NCBI GenBank assembly: GCA_902778105.1
Contig: CACYWN010000001.1
Span: forward strand, 62,001 to 126,000
Source: an uncultured Bacteroidia bacterium
GTDB lineage: Bacteria > Bacteroidota > Bacteroidia > Bacteroidales > UBA932
Direction of reading: 5' to 3'
DNA length: 64,000 bases
Part shown: piece by piece, positions 1 to 7,977 of the stretch
How the letters are laid out: each line of letters starts with the position of its first letter
How positions within the stretch are numbered: position 1 is the stretch's first letter
Program-made: the position numbers and the translations under genes
Notes under the pieces: generated by a model
The model's input: the letters and a program-made list of their open reading frames with translations, nothing else
Told to the model about the DNA's origin: nothing
Database searches by the model: none

Positions 1-1012
1 CCCGAACGTACGGAAATCCGTGCAGGAAGGCTATGCCGACTACATTCCCACGCACCTGAGCGAGTCGCAGGCGATGTACCGCAGCGGTGCCCTCCCCTGC
101 GACGTCGCCATGGTGCAGGTCTCCATGCCGGCGGACGGCATGGTGTCCCTGGGCACGTCGGTGGACTGTTCCATCGCCGCCCTGGAAGTGGCCCGGCTCA
201 AACTTGCCGTGGTCAATCCGAACGTTCCCTTCGCCTTCGGCGACCTCGTTCCCGTGGACCGTTTCGATGCCCTGGTCCGGGACGATACGCCCCTGTTCAC
301 CAAGGATTACGTGGAGCCGACCGACATCGACCGCCTGATCGGGCGGAACTGCTCGGAACTGGTACCCGACGGGGCCTGCCTGCAGATGGGCATCGGCTCC
401 CTCCCCAATGCCGTGTGCTAGATGTTTGCCGACGGGGCCCTGGAACTCATCCGGAAGGGCATCATCGACGGCTCCTGCAAGAAGATCGATACCGGGAAGG
501 TCGTTGCCTCGTTCCTCCTCGGGTCGCAGCAGGTGTATGATTTCATCGACCGGAACCCGTCCGTCCAGATGCGGGACATCGCCTACACGAACGACCCCTG
601 GGTCATCTCCCGCAACCCGCGGGTGGTATCCATCAACTCGGCCACGGAAATTGACCTCACCGGCCAGGTGTGCGCCGACTCCATCGGCACGCGTATCTAT
701 TCCGGAACCGGCGGCCAACTGGACTTCGTCCGCGGCGCGAAGATGTCTGAAGGGGGCAAGGCCATCATCGCCCTGGCCTCCCGTACGGCGAAACTCGCGC
801 CCAAGATCGTCCCCACCCTGAAGCCTGGCGCCGGCGTCGTCACGCCCCGGGCCGACGTGCAGTGGGTCGTCACTGAATACGGCGCCGTGAACCTCTATGG
901 CAAATCCCTCCAGGAACGCGCCCGGCTCCTCATCTCCATCGCCCATCCCGACGACCGGGAAGCCCTGGACCGTGCTGCGTTCGAGCGCTTCGGACCGCAC
1001 TGGAATTATTAG
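1..1012 (+). pseudogene. Acetyl-CoA hydrolase/transferase family gene, 5'-truncated by the window and interrupted
   Basis: The frame is open from the window edge (base 2), so the start lies upstream. The product resembles acetyl-CoA hydrolase / 4-hydroxybutyrate CoA-transferase enzymes, which move CoA between short acyl acids. After LQMGIGSLPNAVC there is an in-frame TAG at 419-421, and the same frame resumes directly with MFADGALELI and runs to a TAG at 1010-1012. In family members about 15 residues ending in an HTE motif normally lie between PNAV and the M-F-x-D-G segment. Here only one codon and the stop remain, so a small in-frame deletion plus a stop has occurred. The C-terminal half keeps the segment INSATEIDLTGQV, whose Glu is the usual catalytic residue, and the GTGGQ glycine motif. 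Either a recent pseudogene or an assembly error. Confidence 0.75.
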
Positions 1013-1072
1013 ATTCTTCGCTTCGCCGGAAAGACGGACCAAGGCCGATATGGGATATCGGAGAAAAATCCG

Positions 1073-1080
1073 TATCTTTG
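1073..1080 (+). promoter_or_regulatory. -7 promoter element upstream of prfA
   Basis: TATCTTTG matches the Bacteroidota consensus TAnnTTTG and ends 19 nt before the prfA ATG. No clear -33 TTG is seen. Confidence 0.6.
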
Positions 1081-1099
1081 CAGACTGAATCAGTTTTTT

Positions 1100-2197
1100 A
1101 TGGCAGAGAATACATTGCTGGAGAAGGTCCTGAGCCTGCAGGACAAATACAAGAAGCTGGAAGAGTCCCTCGCGGACCCGGCCGTCATCGCGGACATGAA
1201 GAAGTTCGTGCAGCTGAACAAGGACTACAAGGAACTGCAGCCCATCATCGCGGCCGGCCTGGAGTATAAACGCATGCTGGACGAGCTTGCCCAGGCGAAG
1301 GACATCCTCATGAATGAAAAGGATGAGGACCTGCGCGAGATGGCCCGGGATGAGGTGAACGAGATCGAACCCAAGCTCCCCGACATGGAGCAGAACATCA
1401 AGCTCCTGCTGATCCCTGCCGATCCGGACGACTCCAAGAACGCCATGGTGGAAATCCGCGGCGGTACCGGCGGCGACGAGGCGGCGATCTTCGCCGGCGA
1501 CCTGTTCCGCATGTACCAGCATTTCGCAGAGCGCCGCGGGTGGAAACTCGAAGTCACCGACCAGGCCCCCGGCACGGCCGGCGGCTACAAGCAGATCGTC
1601 TTCAAGCTTTCCTCCAGCCAGGACGGCGTCTATGGGATCATGAAGTACGAGTCCGGTGTCCACCGCGTCCAGCGCGTTCCGCAGACGGAAACCCAGGGCC
1701 GCATCCAGACATCGGCCGCCTCCGTGGCCGTATTCCCGGAAGCCGGTGAATTCGATGTGGAGCTGAATCCGGCCGACATCCGGAAGGACCTCTTCTGCGC
1801 CTCCGGCCCGGGCGGACAGGGCGTGAATACGACTTATTCCGCCGTGCGCCTGACCCATATTCCGTCAGGCCTTGTGGTCCAGTGCCAGGAGGAGCGTTCC
1901 CAGCTCAAGAACCTGGACCGGGCGATGGAGGAGCTCCGTACCCGTCTGTACAACCTGGAGCACCAGAAATACCTGGACGGCATCGCCGCGAAGCGCAAGA
2001 CCATGGTCTCCACCGGCGACCGTTCCGCCAAGATCCGTACGTACAACTATCCGCAGGGCCGTGTGACGGACCACCGCATCGGCTGGAGCATGTACAACCT
2101 GCCCGTCTTCATGGACGGTGACATCCAGGAGTGCATCGACCAGCTCCAGATCGCGGAGAATGCCGAACGGCTCAAGGAAGCAGGGGAGGAGGCATAA
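1100..2197 (+). CDS. prfA: Peptide chain release factor 1
   Basis: Recognises UAA and UAG in the ribosomal A site and triggers hydrolysis of peptidyl-tRNA. The 365-residue length is normal for RF1. The GGQ catalytic motif lies at residues 238-240 ([10 protein letters not shown]). The stop-codon-reading loop has the RF1 form P-x-T (Pro194-Gln-Thr196), not the SPF of RF2, which fixes the paralogue. The ATG at 1100 follows a TAnnTTTG promoter. queF starts 2 nt after the stop codon, so the two are probably co-transcribed. prfB also lies in the window (59489). Confidence 0.97.
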   Translation: MAENTLLEKVLSLQDKYKKLEESLADPAVIADMKKFVQLNKDYKELQPIIAAGLEYKRMLDELAQAKDILMNEKDEDLREMARDEVNEIEPKLPDMEQNIKLLLIPADPDDSKNAMVEIRGGTGGDEAAIFAGDLFRMYQHFAERRGWKLEVTDQAPGTAGGYKQIVFKLSSSQDGVYGIMKYESGVHRVQRVPQTETQGRIQTSAASVAVFPEAGEFDVELNPADIRKDLFCASGPGGQGVNTTYSAVRLTHIPSGLVVQCQEERSQLKNLDRAMEELRTRLYNLEHQKYLDGIAAKRKTMVSTGDRSAKIRTYNYPQGRVTDHRIGWSMYNLPVFMDGDIQECIDQLQIAENAERLKEAGEEA

Positions 2198-2198
2198 G

Positions 2199-2654
2199 AT
2201 GGCGCGCAATCCCGAAGATCTCAAGATCCTGGGCCGTCAGACCACCTACAGCCAGGACTATGCACCCGAGGTGCTGGAAACCTTTGAGAACCAGCATCCC
2301 GACCACGATTACTGGGTCCGTTTCAACTGCCCGGAATTCACAACGCTCTGCCCCATCACCGGCCAGCCGGATTTCGCCGAAATCCGGATCAGCTACGTCC
2401 CGGACGTGCGGATGGTGGAGTCCAAGAGCCTGAAACTGTATCTTTTCAGCTTCCGCAGCCACGGCGATTTCCATGAGGATGTCGTGAACATCATCATGAA
2501 GGACCTGGTCAAGTTGATGGATCCGAAGTATATCGAAGTTACCGGGTTGTTCACCCCGCGCGGCGGCATCTCCATCTATCCTTATGTGAACTACGGCCGT
2601 CCCGGCACCCGGTGGGAGCGGTTGGCGGAGCAGCGTTTCGCTGCGCACGAGTAG
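2199..2654 (+). CDS. queF: NADPH-dependent preQ0 reductase (7-cyano-7-deazaguanine reductase)
   Basis: Reduces the nitrile of preQ0 to preQ1 in queuosine biosynthesis (tRNA wobble modification). The 151-residue product is the short, single-domain QueF form. It has the nucleophilic Cys51 in CPITGQPD, with Asp58 seven residues later, the spacing known for the B. subtilis enzyme, and the ESKSLKLY substrate-binding segment. I chose the ATG at 2199, 2 nt after the prfA stop; a longer upstream extension would run inside prfA. No other que genes are nearby, so the link to prfA is a shared transcript (both act on translation) rather than a full pathway operon. Confidence 0.96.
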   Translation: MARNPEDLKILGRQTTYSQDYAPEVLETFENQHPDHDYWVRFNCPEFTTLCPITGQPDFAEIRISYVPDVRMVESKSLKLYLFSFRSHGDFHEDVVNIIMKDLVKLMDPKYIEVTGLFTPRGGISIYPYVNYGRPGTRWERLAEQRFAAHE

Positions 2655-2659
2655 TTGTT

Positions 2660-3532
2660 TCAGTCCTTTTCACTGAACCGTTCCAGGACACTCCCGATAT
2701 AGGTTTTCGTGACCGGTATCGGGGCGATGGCTTCGTTGTCCAGGGTGATTTCATACGTCGCACCCACCTTCTGCAGCACTTTTACTTTCTGCATGTTTAC
2801 GATGAACTTCCGGTGGCAGCGGATGAGGTCCGATCCGGCGAAACTCTCTTCCACCGTCTTCAGGCGGCAGCGGAGCATATAGGTCTGGAGTTCTCCCTTG
2901 TTGTCGGAGTACCAGACCTTGATGTAGTTGTCGTCCGACTCTACGTAATAGAGGTTGGCGCTGGAAACGGAGAGCTTCAGGACGCCGTTGTTGTCGAACA
3001 GGGTGAATTTCTGCTCGGTGGCGGCCTCGTCGGTGCTTTCTTCGGTGATGACATCCTGCATGTTCATCAGCCGGATGGTCCGGTTCTGGTCGATGATGGT
3101 GAAGAACATCCCCGCGATGATGGTGGGAATCCCGAGGCAGATGAAACTGTAGATCAGGGAGTGGAGAAAAATGGCCAAGCCGTCCTGGTCCTCGGGTTGC
3201 GCAATGGTGACGGTAAAGACCGTGTACAGGACGGAGATCAGGGCGATTTCGGACAGACACCAGCCGCTGTATCCCCAATAGGTCATCGGGAGATGGCGGG
3301 TCTTGTACATCGTGACTTTGCTTGCGATGAGGATGAACAGTGACAGCATGGCGAACAGGGCGGTAAAACCGAAAAAGGTGCTGTTACCGAGCCGGAACCA
3401 GGCATTGTTCGAGAAGGGGATGCTCACCAGGAGGAACACTACCGAAAACAGCGCTGCGAAGGTGACCGTGCCCAGCAGCTGGTAGCGTTCCCGGAGATAG
3501 CCCGGTATATATTTTCTTGTTCCTTCTTCCAT
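2660..3532 (-). CDS. Membrane-anchored LytTR-type transcriptional regulator
   Basis: The 290-residue protein has an N-terminal membrane region of about four predicted helices (roughly residues 15-145), a short linker, and a C-terminal LytTR DNA-binding domain (about 185-285) with the typical segments YYVESDDNYIKVWY, LIRCHRKFIVN and PVTKTY. There is no receiver domain, so it is a one-component membrane regulator whose ligand is unknown. I prefer the ATG at 3532 to the upstream TTG at 3550, because the TAnnTTTG promoter (3548-3555) overlaps the TTG codon. It converges on queF with a 5-nt gap. Whether it regulates a neighbour cannot be told from sequence. Confidence 0.85.
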   Translation of the reverse strand: MEEGTRKYIPGYLRERYQLLGTVTFAALFSVVFLLVSIPFSNNAWFRLGNSTFFGFTALFAMLSLFILIASKVTMYKTRHLPMTYWGYSGWCLSEIALISVLYTVFTVTIAQPEDQDGLAIFLHSLIYSFICLGIPTIIAGMFFTIIDQNRTIRLMNMQDVITEESTDEAATEQKFTLFDNNGVLKLSVSSANLYYVESDDNYIKVWYSDNKGELQTYMLRCRLKTVEESFAGSDLIRCHRKFIVNMQKVKVLQKVGATYEITLDNEAIAPIPVTKTYIGSVLERFSEKD

Positions 3533-3547
3533 CGTGACAATATCATA

Positions 3548-3555
3548 CAAATGTA
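3548..3555 (-). promoter_or_regulatory. -7 promoter element of the LytTR regulator
   Basis: TACATTTG on the minus strand, ending 15 nt before the ATG at 3532. Its position argues against the upstream TTG start. Confidence 0.5.
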
Positions 3556-3661
3556 CTTAAAATAATCCGAGATTTCACCACTTTTGGCTCGATTTTACCC
3601 CAGAATGCCCTCCGGGGGCGTTCTTTCGCCACTTTTTTTTGGCTGTTCGGAGGTAGTGGCT

Positions 3662-3669
3662 TACTTTTG
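3662..3669 (+). promoter_or_regulatory. -7 promoter element upstream of fabH
   Basis: TACTTTTG fits TAnnTTTG and ends 28 nt before the fabH ATG. A small hairpin (3602-3624, 9-bp arms with one G-T pair) precedes it with a T8 run at 3633-3640. Its role is unclear because no plus-strand gene reads into it. Confidence 0.5.
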
Positions 3670-3697
3670 TCCTGAAACCTATATCAAACATCAGCGA

Positions 3698-4645
3698 ATG
3701 AAACTCATCGGTACCGGAAGTGCGCTTCCCCGCAAGGTAGTCACCAATGACGACCTTTCCCGTTTCCTCGATACCTCCGATGACTGGATCTATCCCAGGA
3801 CCGGCATCAAGACTCGTCACATCATCTCGGATGAGCGGCTGGAGGACCTGGCCGCCGAAGCGGTGCGGAAGGCGCTCGATAATGCAGGGGTCACCCCCGA
3901 AGACATCGACCTGCTGATCTGCTCCAACGTCGTCAACGAATACCTGACCCCCGGGCTGGGATGCATTATCTCGGCGGCGACGGGCATCACCTGTCCCTCG
4001 ATGGACATCAACTGCGCCTGTCCCGGCTTCATCTACGCGATGGACATCGCGGAGAACTATTTCCTGGCCGGACGGGTTCGGAACGTCCTGATCGTCTGTG
4101 CCGAGGAACCCACCCGGATGGCATCCTGGGAGGACCGGTCGACCTGTGTCCTGTTCGGTGACGGGGCGGGGGCTGCCGTGTTCACCCGGGGAGACAATTA
4201 CAAGGGAACGATTCTCCGCGCCCAGCCCGATCCGTCCAAGATCTGGCAATACCGTCCGTTGGGTGCGACACCCTTCGACACCCGCGTGGTGAGTGGCGTG
4301 CCGTTGCAGATGCATGGCAGGGAGGTTTTCCGTTTTGCCGTAACGGCTGCCGTGCAGGATATCCATGCGATGCTGCAACGGAACGGGATGGGGATGGAGG
4401 ATATCGATTATTTCATGATCCACCAGGCGAACCTCCGCATTGTGGAGGGCATCCGCGAGCGGATCAATGCACCGGCTTACAAGTTCCCTTCCAATATCCG
4501 GGACCACGGGAATTCCTCTTCTGCCTCCTGCCCCATTCTCCTGGACGAGTGCAACCGGGCTGGCCTTTTCAAAAGTGGCGACAAGCTGATTTTCAGTGCT
4601 TTCGGCGCTGGTCTTCAGTCGGCGGTGGCACTGATGGAATGGTAA
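3698..4645 (+). CDS. fabH: Beta-ketoacyl-ACP synthase III
   Basis: Condenses acetyl-CoA (or another acyl-CoA) with malonyl-ACP to start type II fatty acid synthesis. The 315-residue length fits KAS III. The catalytic triad is visible as Cys108 (in CACPGF), His242 (HQANLR) and Asn272 (HGNSSSAS). The proline after the active-site Cys replaces the more usual Ser or Ala. I chose the ATG at 3698 because a promoter element sits at 3662-3669 and family members start close to the GTGSALP segment. It is followed by fabF (43 nt away, with its own promoter) and fabZ. No acpP or fabG is adjacent, so primary or secondary fatty acid synthesis cannot be decided here. Confidence 0.93.
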   Translation: MKLIGTGSALPRKVVTNDDLSRFLDTSDDWIYPRTGIKTRHIISDERLEDLAAEAVRKALDNAGVTPEDIDLLICSNVVNEYLTPGLGCIISAATGITCPSMDINCACPGFIYAMDIAENYFLAGRVRNVLIVCAEEPTRMASWEDRSTCVLFGDGAGAAVFTRGDNYKGTILRAQPDPSKIWQYRPLGATPFDTRVVSGVPLQMHGREVFRFAVTAAVQDIHAMLQRNGMGMEDIDYFMIHQANLRIVEGIRERINAPAYKFPSNIRDHGNSSSASCPILLDECNRAGLFKSGDKLIFSAFGAGLQSAVALMEW

Positions 4646-4660
4646 TTGAGGATTATTTCG

Positions 4661-4668
4661 TATATTTG
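4661..4668 (+). promoter_or_regulatory. -7 promoter element upstream of fabF
   Basis: TATATTTG ends 20 nt before the fabF ATG, in the short fabH-fabF gap. It suggests fabF-fabZ can be transcribed without fabH. Confidence 0.5.
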
Positions 4669-4688
4669 CAGTCTGTTGTACTGAAATT

Positions 4689-5945
4689 ATGGAACCGAAA
4701 AGAGTTGTTATTACCGGTATGGGTGTCATCTCATCCGTCGGCAACGACGTCGACACCTATTGGAAAAACCTGGTGGACGGAGTCTGCGGCATCGATTTCG
4801 TCGAGGACTTCAAGGACATGCCGGTCACCATTGCCGGCAAAGTGAAGGACTTCGATCCTGAAAAATACGGAATGGACAAGGCCTTTGTCCGGAAGCAGGA
4901 CAAATTCACCCAGTTCGCCCTGGCTGCGGCCTATCAGGCGATGGAGGCTTCCGGCCTGCACACGGAAGGGGAGGAACAGAACATCGACCCGTTCCGCCTG
5001 GGCGTCTATGTGGGCTCCGGTATCGGTGGCTTCGAAATCCAGTTTCGTGAAACCGCCAAGATGGTCGAGGACCCCACCGGCCGTTGGGTTTCCCCGCTGT
5101 TCATTCCCACGATGATTTCCAATATCGCTGCGGGTCACATAGCCATCAGCCATCAGGCGAAGGGTCCGTGCCTGGACATCGTGACGGCCTGCGCCACGTC
5201 ATCGCACTGCATCGGCGAGGCGTTCCGCGCCGTCCGTCACGGATATGCCGACGCCATCATCGCCGGCGGCTCCGAGCATGCGTCCATCCCCATCGGCGTG
5301 GCCGGTTTCGCCAACGCGAAGGCCCTTACCCGCGCGACGGATCCCAAGTATGCCTCCCTTCCGTTCAACAAGAACCGCCAGGGCTTCGTGATGGGCGACG
5401 GCGCTGCCATCCTCATCCTCGAGTCCCTGGACCATGCACTGGAGCGCGGCGCTCCGATTTTCGGCGAGATCGTGGGCTACGGCAACACCTGTGACGCGTA
5501 TCATGCCACCGCTCCCCGTCCGGACGGTTCCACCCAGGCGCGTGCCATCACCCTCGCCCTGGAAGAGGCCGGTTTCGATCCGGAGAAGGACAACCTGTAC
5601 ATCAACGCGCACGGTACCGGTACGCACCTGAACGACATCGCCGAGACCATCGCCTACAAGGTCGCGCTCGGTGACTATGCCTACAAGGCCCATATCAGTT
5701 CCATCAAGTCGATGACCGGTCATATGTTCGGCGCCGCCGGTGCCGCCGAGGCCATCGCCACGATCCTGGCGCTGCGGGACGGCATCATCCCGCCCACCAT
5801 CAACCTGGACTGCCCGGATCCGGAGTGTGACCTGGACTATACGCCGAACGTCGCCGTGAAGAGCGACATCACCCTCGGCATTTCGGATTCCCTCGGTTTT
5901 GGCGGCCACGACGCGTGCGTCGCATTCCGCAAGTACACTGAATAA
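4689..5945 (+). CDS. fabF: Beta-ketoacyl-ACP synthase II
   Basis: Elongating condensing enzyme of type II fatty acid synthesis. At 418 residues it is full length. The Cys-His-His triad is Cys168 (TACATSS), His308 (NAHGTGT) and His345 (MTGHMFGAAG). The C-terminal FGGHDA replaces the commoner FGGHNA. The stop codon shares one base with the fabZ ATG (TAATG), so the two are translationally coupled. In layout and feel FabF and FabZ resemble clostridial homologues, an impression that needs a tree. Confidence 0.94.
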   Translation: MEPKRVVITGMGVISSVGNDVDTYWKNLVDGVCGIDFVEDFKDMPVTIAGKVKDFDPEKYGMDKAFVRKQDKFTQFALAAAYQAMEASGLHTEGEEQNIDPFRLGVYVGSGIGGFEIQFRETAKMVEDPTGRWVSPLFIPTMISNIAAGHIAISHQAKGPCLDIVTACATSSHCIGEAFRAVRHGYADAIIAGGSEHASIPIGVAGFANAKALTRATDPKYASLPFNKNRQGFVMGDGAAILILESLDHALERGAPIFGEIVGYGNTCDAYHATAPRPDGSTQARAITLALEEAGFDPEKDNLYINAHGTGTHLNDIAETIAYKVALGDYAYKAHISSIKSMTGHMFGAAGAAEAIATILALRDGIIPPTINLDCPDPECDLDYTPNVAVKSDITLGISDSLGFGGHDACVAFRKYTE

Positions 5946-6379
5946 TGACCAGAGAAGAAATCAAACAGCATATTCCCCACCGGGAACCGATGCTCCTCAT
6001 TGACGAGGTGACGATGGATCCGGACGGTGTCGGCCACGGCAAGTACCGCATCCGTGACGACGAATTTTTCTGCCGGGGCCATTTTCCGGGTAACCCCATG
6101 GTCCCTGGTGTCATCCTCTGTGAAATCATGGCACAGAGCTGCACCCGCCTGATGCTGGAGGTGCTGCCGGGCAACCTGGCCGTCTACCGCGGTATCGACC
6201 AGGTGAAGTTCAAGAATACGGTCCGCCCCGGCGACCTGTGCGAGGTCACCTGCCGCATAGACGACACCAAGGCTGGCATTTTCCACTGCTCGGCCAAACT
6301 GGAGGTGGGCGGCAAGCTCTGTTGTCGCGGCAAACTGACTTTCGCGGTGATTCCCGACCCCCTGAAGGCTACAAAGTAG
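5945..6379 (+). CDS. fabZ: 3-hydroxyacyl-ACP dehydratase FabZ
   Basis: Dehydrates 3-hydroxyacyl-ACP to trans-2-enoyl-ACP. The 144-residue hot-dog-fold protein carries the active-site His46 in GHFPGNPMVPGV and Glu60 in CEIMAQ. The start overlaps the fabF stop by one base. The 3' end overlaps the convergent uridine phosphorylase gene by 11 nt. FabZ is standard in this pathway; the FabA isomerase function is unlikely because FabA has Asp where this protein has Glu. Confidence 0.93.
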   Translation: MTREEIKQHIPHREPMLLIDEVTMDPDGVGHGKYRIRDDEFFCRGHFPGNPMVPGVILCEIMAQSCTRLMLEVLPGNLAVYRGIDQVKFKNTVRPGDLCEVTCRIDDTKAGIFHCSAKLEVGGKLCCRGKLTFAVIPDPLKATK

Positions 6380-7259
6380 ACATCCGCTCGACGGCGATTT
6401 CCACGAGACGGCGGATGACCGGCTTGTAGTCCGGATTGGAACTTTGGAGATAACGGTTCGCAATGGCGCAGCACACGGTGCAGGCGTTGTGCCCGAGGTG
6501 TGCACCGAAGCCCGCAAGCGGGGCGCTTTCCATCTCGAAATTCGTGATCCGGCGCTCCATGCCGCCGGCTTCGAAGCGGAAGGATTCGATCTTTTCCAGC
6601 ATGTCCGGCATCGCAAGCGGGATGCGGACGACGCGGCCCTGGGGACCGTAGAAGCCCGGGGCGGAAATCGTGACGCCCGGAACGGTGACGTCCTTCATCA
6701 GGTCGATGATCTTGTCGGACGCTTTCACGAAATACGGTGACTGGAGGGTCTTTTCCCAGTTCATATGGGCCTTGAAGGCCTCCTCGACCTCGGGGAGGGT
6801 GACCTTGTCGCGGTCCGCGTACCAGTTCATCACGCCGTCGAAGCCCACGGAATAGTGGGAGAGGATGTAGGAGCCGAGGGGAATGTCCGCGTGCAGGGCG
6901 CCGGAGGTGCCGATGCGGAGGATGTTCAGGGCCTTGTGCTCCGGTTTGACTTCGCGGGTGGCGAAATCCACGTTCGCCAGGGCGTCCAGCTCCGTCATCA
7001 CGATGTCGATGTTGTCGGGGCCGATGCCGTGGGAAAGGGCCGTGATGCGCTTGCCGTTGCGGGTTCCTGTCACGGAGACGAATTCGCGCGAAGCGTGACG
7101 GAACTCCAGGTCGTCCAGCATTTCGGCAATCATGTCCACGCGGCCGGGGTCTCCCACGAGGATGACGTTGTCAGCCAGTTCTTCGGGCTTGAGGTGGATA
7201 TGGAATACGGAGCCGTCGCCGTTGATGATCAGTTCGGATTCAGGGATTCTCATGGTCAT
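6369..7259 (-). CDS. udp: Uridine phosphorylase family nucleoside phosphorylase
   Basis: Phosphorolyses uridine (or a related nucleoside) to the base and ribose-1-phosphate for salvage. The 296-residue protein shows the phosphate-binding LVGDPGR near the N-terminus, a GTSGAL segment in mid-protein and FEMES, the ribose-binding signature of the NP-I family. Two start codons are possible (7259 or 7253). Both lie more than 20 nt after the TAnnTTTG element. The assignment to uridine rather than another nucleoside rests on overall similarity. Confidence 0.85.
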   Translation of the reverse strand: MTMRIPESELIINGDGSVFHIHLKPEELADNVILVGDPGRVDMIAEMLDDLEFRHASREFVSVTGTRNGKRITALSHGIGPDNIDIVMTELDALANVDFATREVKPEHKALNILRIGTSGALHADIPLGSYILSHYSVGFDGVMNWYADRDKVTLPEVEEAFKAHMNWEKTLQSPYFVKASDKIIDLMKDVTVPGVTISAPGFYGPQGRVVRIPLAMPDMLEKIESFRFEAGGMERRITNFEMESAPLAGFGAHLGHNACTVCCAIANRYLQSSNPDYKPVIRRLVEIAVERMSTL

Positions 7260-7279
7260 TTGCGTTATGTGGTCAATTA

Positions 7280-7287
7280 CAAATATA
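7280..7287 (-). promoter_or_regulatory. -7 promoter element of udp
   Basis: TATATTTG on the minus strand, 20 nt before the udp ATG. It is divergent from the promoter at 7309-7316. Confidence 0.55.
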
Positions 7288-7308
7288 GGTTTTTCCGCGG
7301 ATTATTCC

Positions 7309-7316
7309 TATTTTTG
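7309..7316 (+). promoter_or_regulatory. -7 promoter element of the DUF4293 gene
   Basis: TATTTTTG, 16 nt before the ATG at 7333. It forms a divergent pair with the udp promoter. Confidence 0.55.
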
Positions 7317-7332
7317 TACAAATAATCGAACT

Positions 7333-7776
7333 ATGTGGCAACGGATCCAAACCCTATACCTGGCGGTCTCCACCGTCCTCCTGTTCATCCTTTTCTTCAA
7401 TGACGCCTATACAATCGCCGCGCCGGACGGGATGCAGTATGTGAAATACCTCCAGATCCAGAAACCGTACTTCGGCATCCTGCTGGGCATCCTGTTCGCG
7501 ATGACCCTGCTCGCACTCGTCACCTTCAAGGTCCGCATCCTCCAGATGCGGCTGGCAACCCTCTCAGGCCTCGTGGCCCTGGGCATGACCGGCTGGCTGG
7601 CGTACTATTATTTCACGGCGCCGGAGAATGTCACCTTCAAGTGGACCGTCATCTTCCCGTTCGTCGTCGCGGTATGCAACTTTCTCGCGGCGCGCGGATG
7701 CTTCCAGGACCAGCTGATGGTGGAAAGCGCCTACCGGATCCGGGATTCCCGCAAGCGCGACCGCAAAAAAAAGTAG
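7333..7776 (+). CDS. DUF4293-type inner membrane protein
   Basis: The 147-residue protein begins MWQRIQTLYL, the characteristic start of the DUF4293 family found in Bacteroidota. It has four predicted membrane helices (about 5-22, 50-68, 75-96 and 103-122) and a highly basic C-terminus ending in RKRDRKKK. The function of the family is unknown. The ATG at 7333 follows a promoter element at the right distance; upstream in-frame codons would overlap it. Confidence 0.8.
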   Translation: MWQRIQTLYLAVSTVLLFILFFNDAYTIAAPDGMQYVKYLQIQKPYFGILLGILFAMTLLALVTFKVRILQMRLATLSGLVALGMTGWLAYYYFTAPENVTFKWTVIFPFVVAVCNFLAARGCFQDQLMVESAYRIRDSRKRDRKKK

Positions 7777-7818
7777 GGATTTTTTCTCATTGTGCTTCGG
7801 TTTGGCACAAGGCAAGGG

Positions 7819-7826
7819 TACCTTTG
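7819..7826 (+). promoter_or_regulatory. -7 promoter element of the 41-residue ORF
   Basis: TACCTTTG, 25 nt before the ATG at 7852. Its presence is part of the case that the small ORF is real. Confidence 0.45.
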
Positions 7827-7851
7827 CACCAGAAACCATACGAACGAAGTC

Positions 7852-7977
7852 ATGAGAAACACGGACTACAACATCAACGCCCTCGGTTCCTTCCTTTCCA
7901 AGGACATCTCTTTCCAGGCGCTCCAGGATATCATCGACGACCTCGGCCTCGAGGTGGAATCCGTCACTGAGCTTTAA
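7852..7977 (+). CDS. Small uncharacterised protein (41 residues)
   Basis: The product starts MRNTDYNINALGSFL and ends in an acidic helix (DDLGLEVESVTEL). It has no signal peptide, membrane segment or cysteine, and I do not recognise a family. Support for translation is the TAnnTTTG element at 7819-7826, a good ATG and a codon usage like that of the neighbours. The last 14 nt overlap the 3' end of the convergent clp gene. It could be a small regulator or a chance ORF in a transcribed leader. Confidence 0.45.
   Translation: MRNTDYNINALGSFLSKDISFQALQDIIDDLGLEVESVTEL

Noticed and set aside
2190-2200. preQ1 riboswitch for queF
   Set aside because: queF begins 2 nt after prfA, so there is no leader that could hold a riboswitch.
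3602-3640. Hairpin plus T8 before fabH as a terminator
   Set aside because: The T run is separated from the stem and no plus-strand gene reads into it, so I list it only as a note with the fabH promoter.
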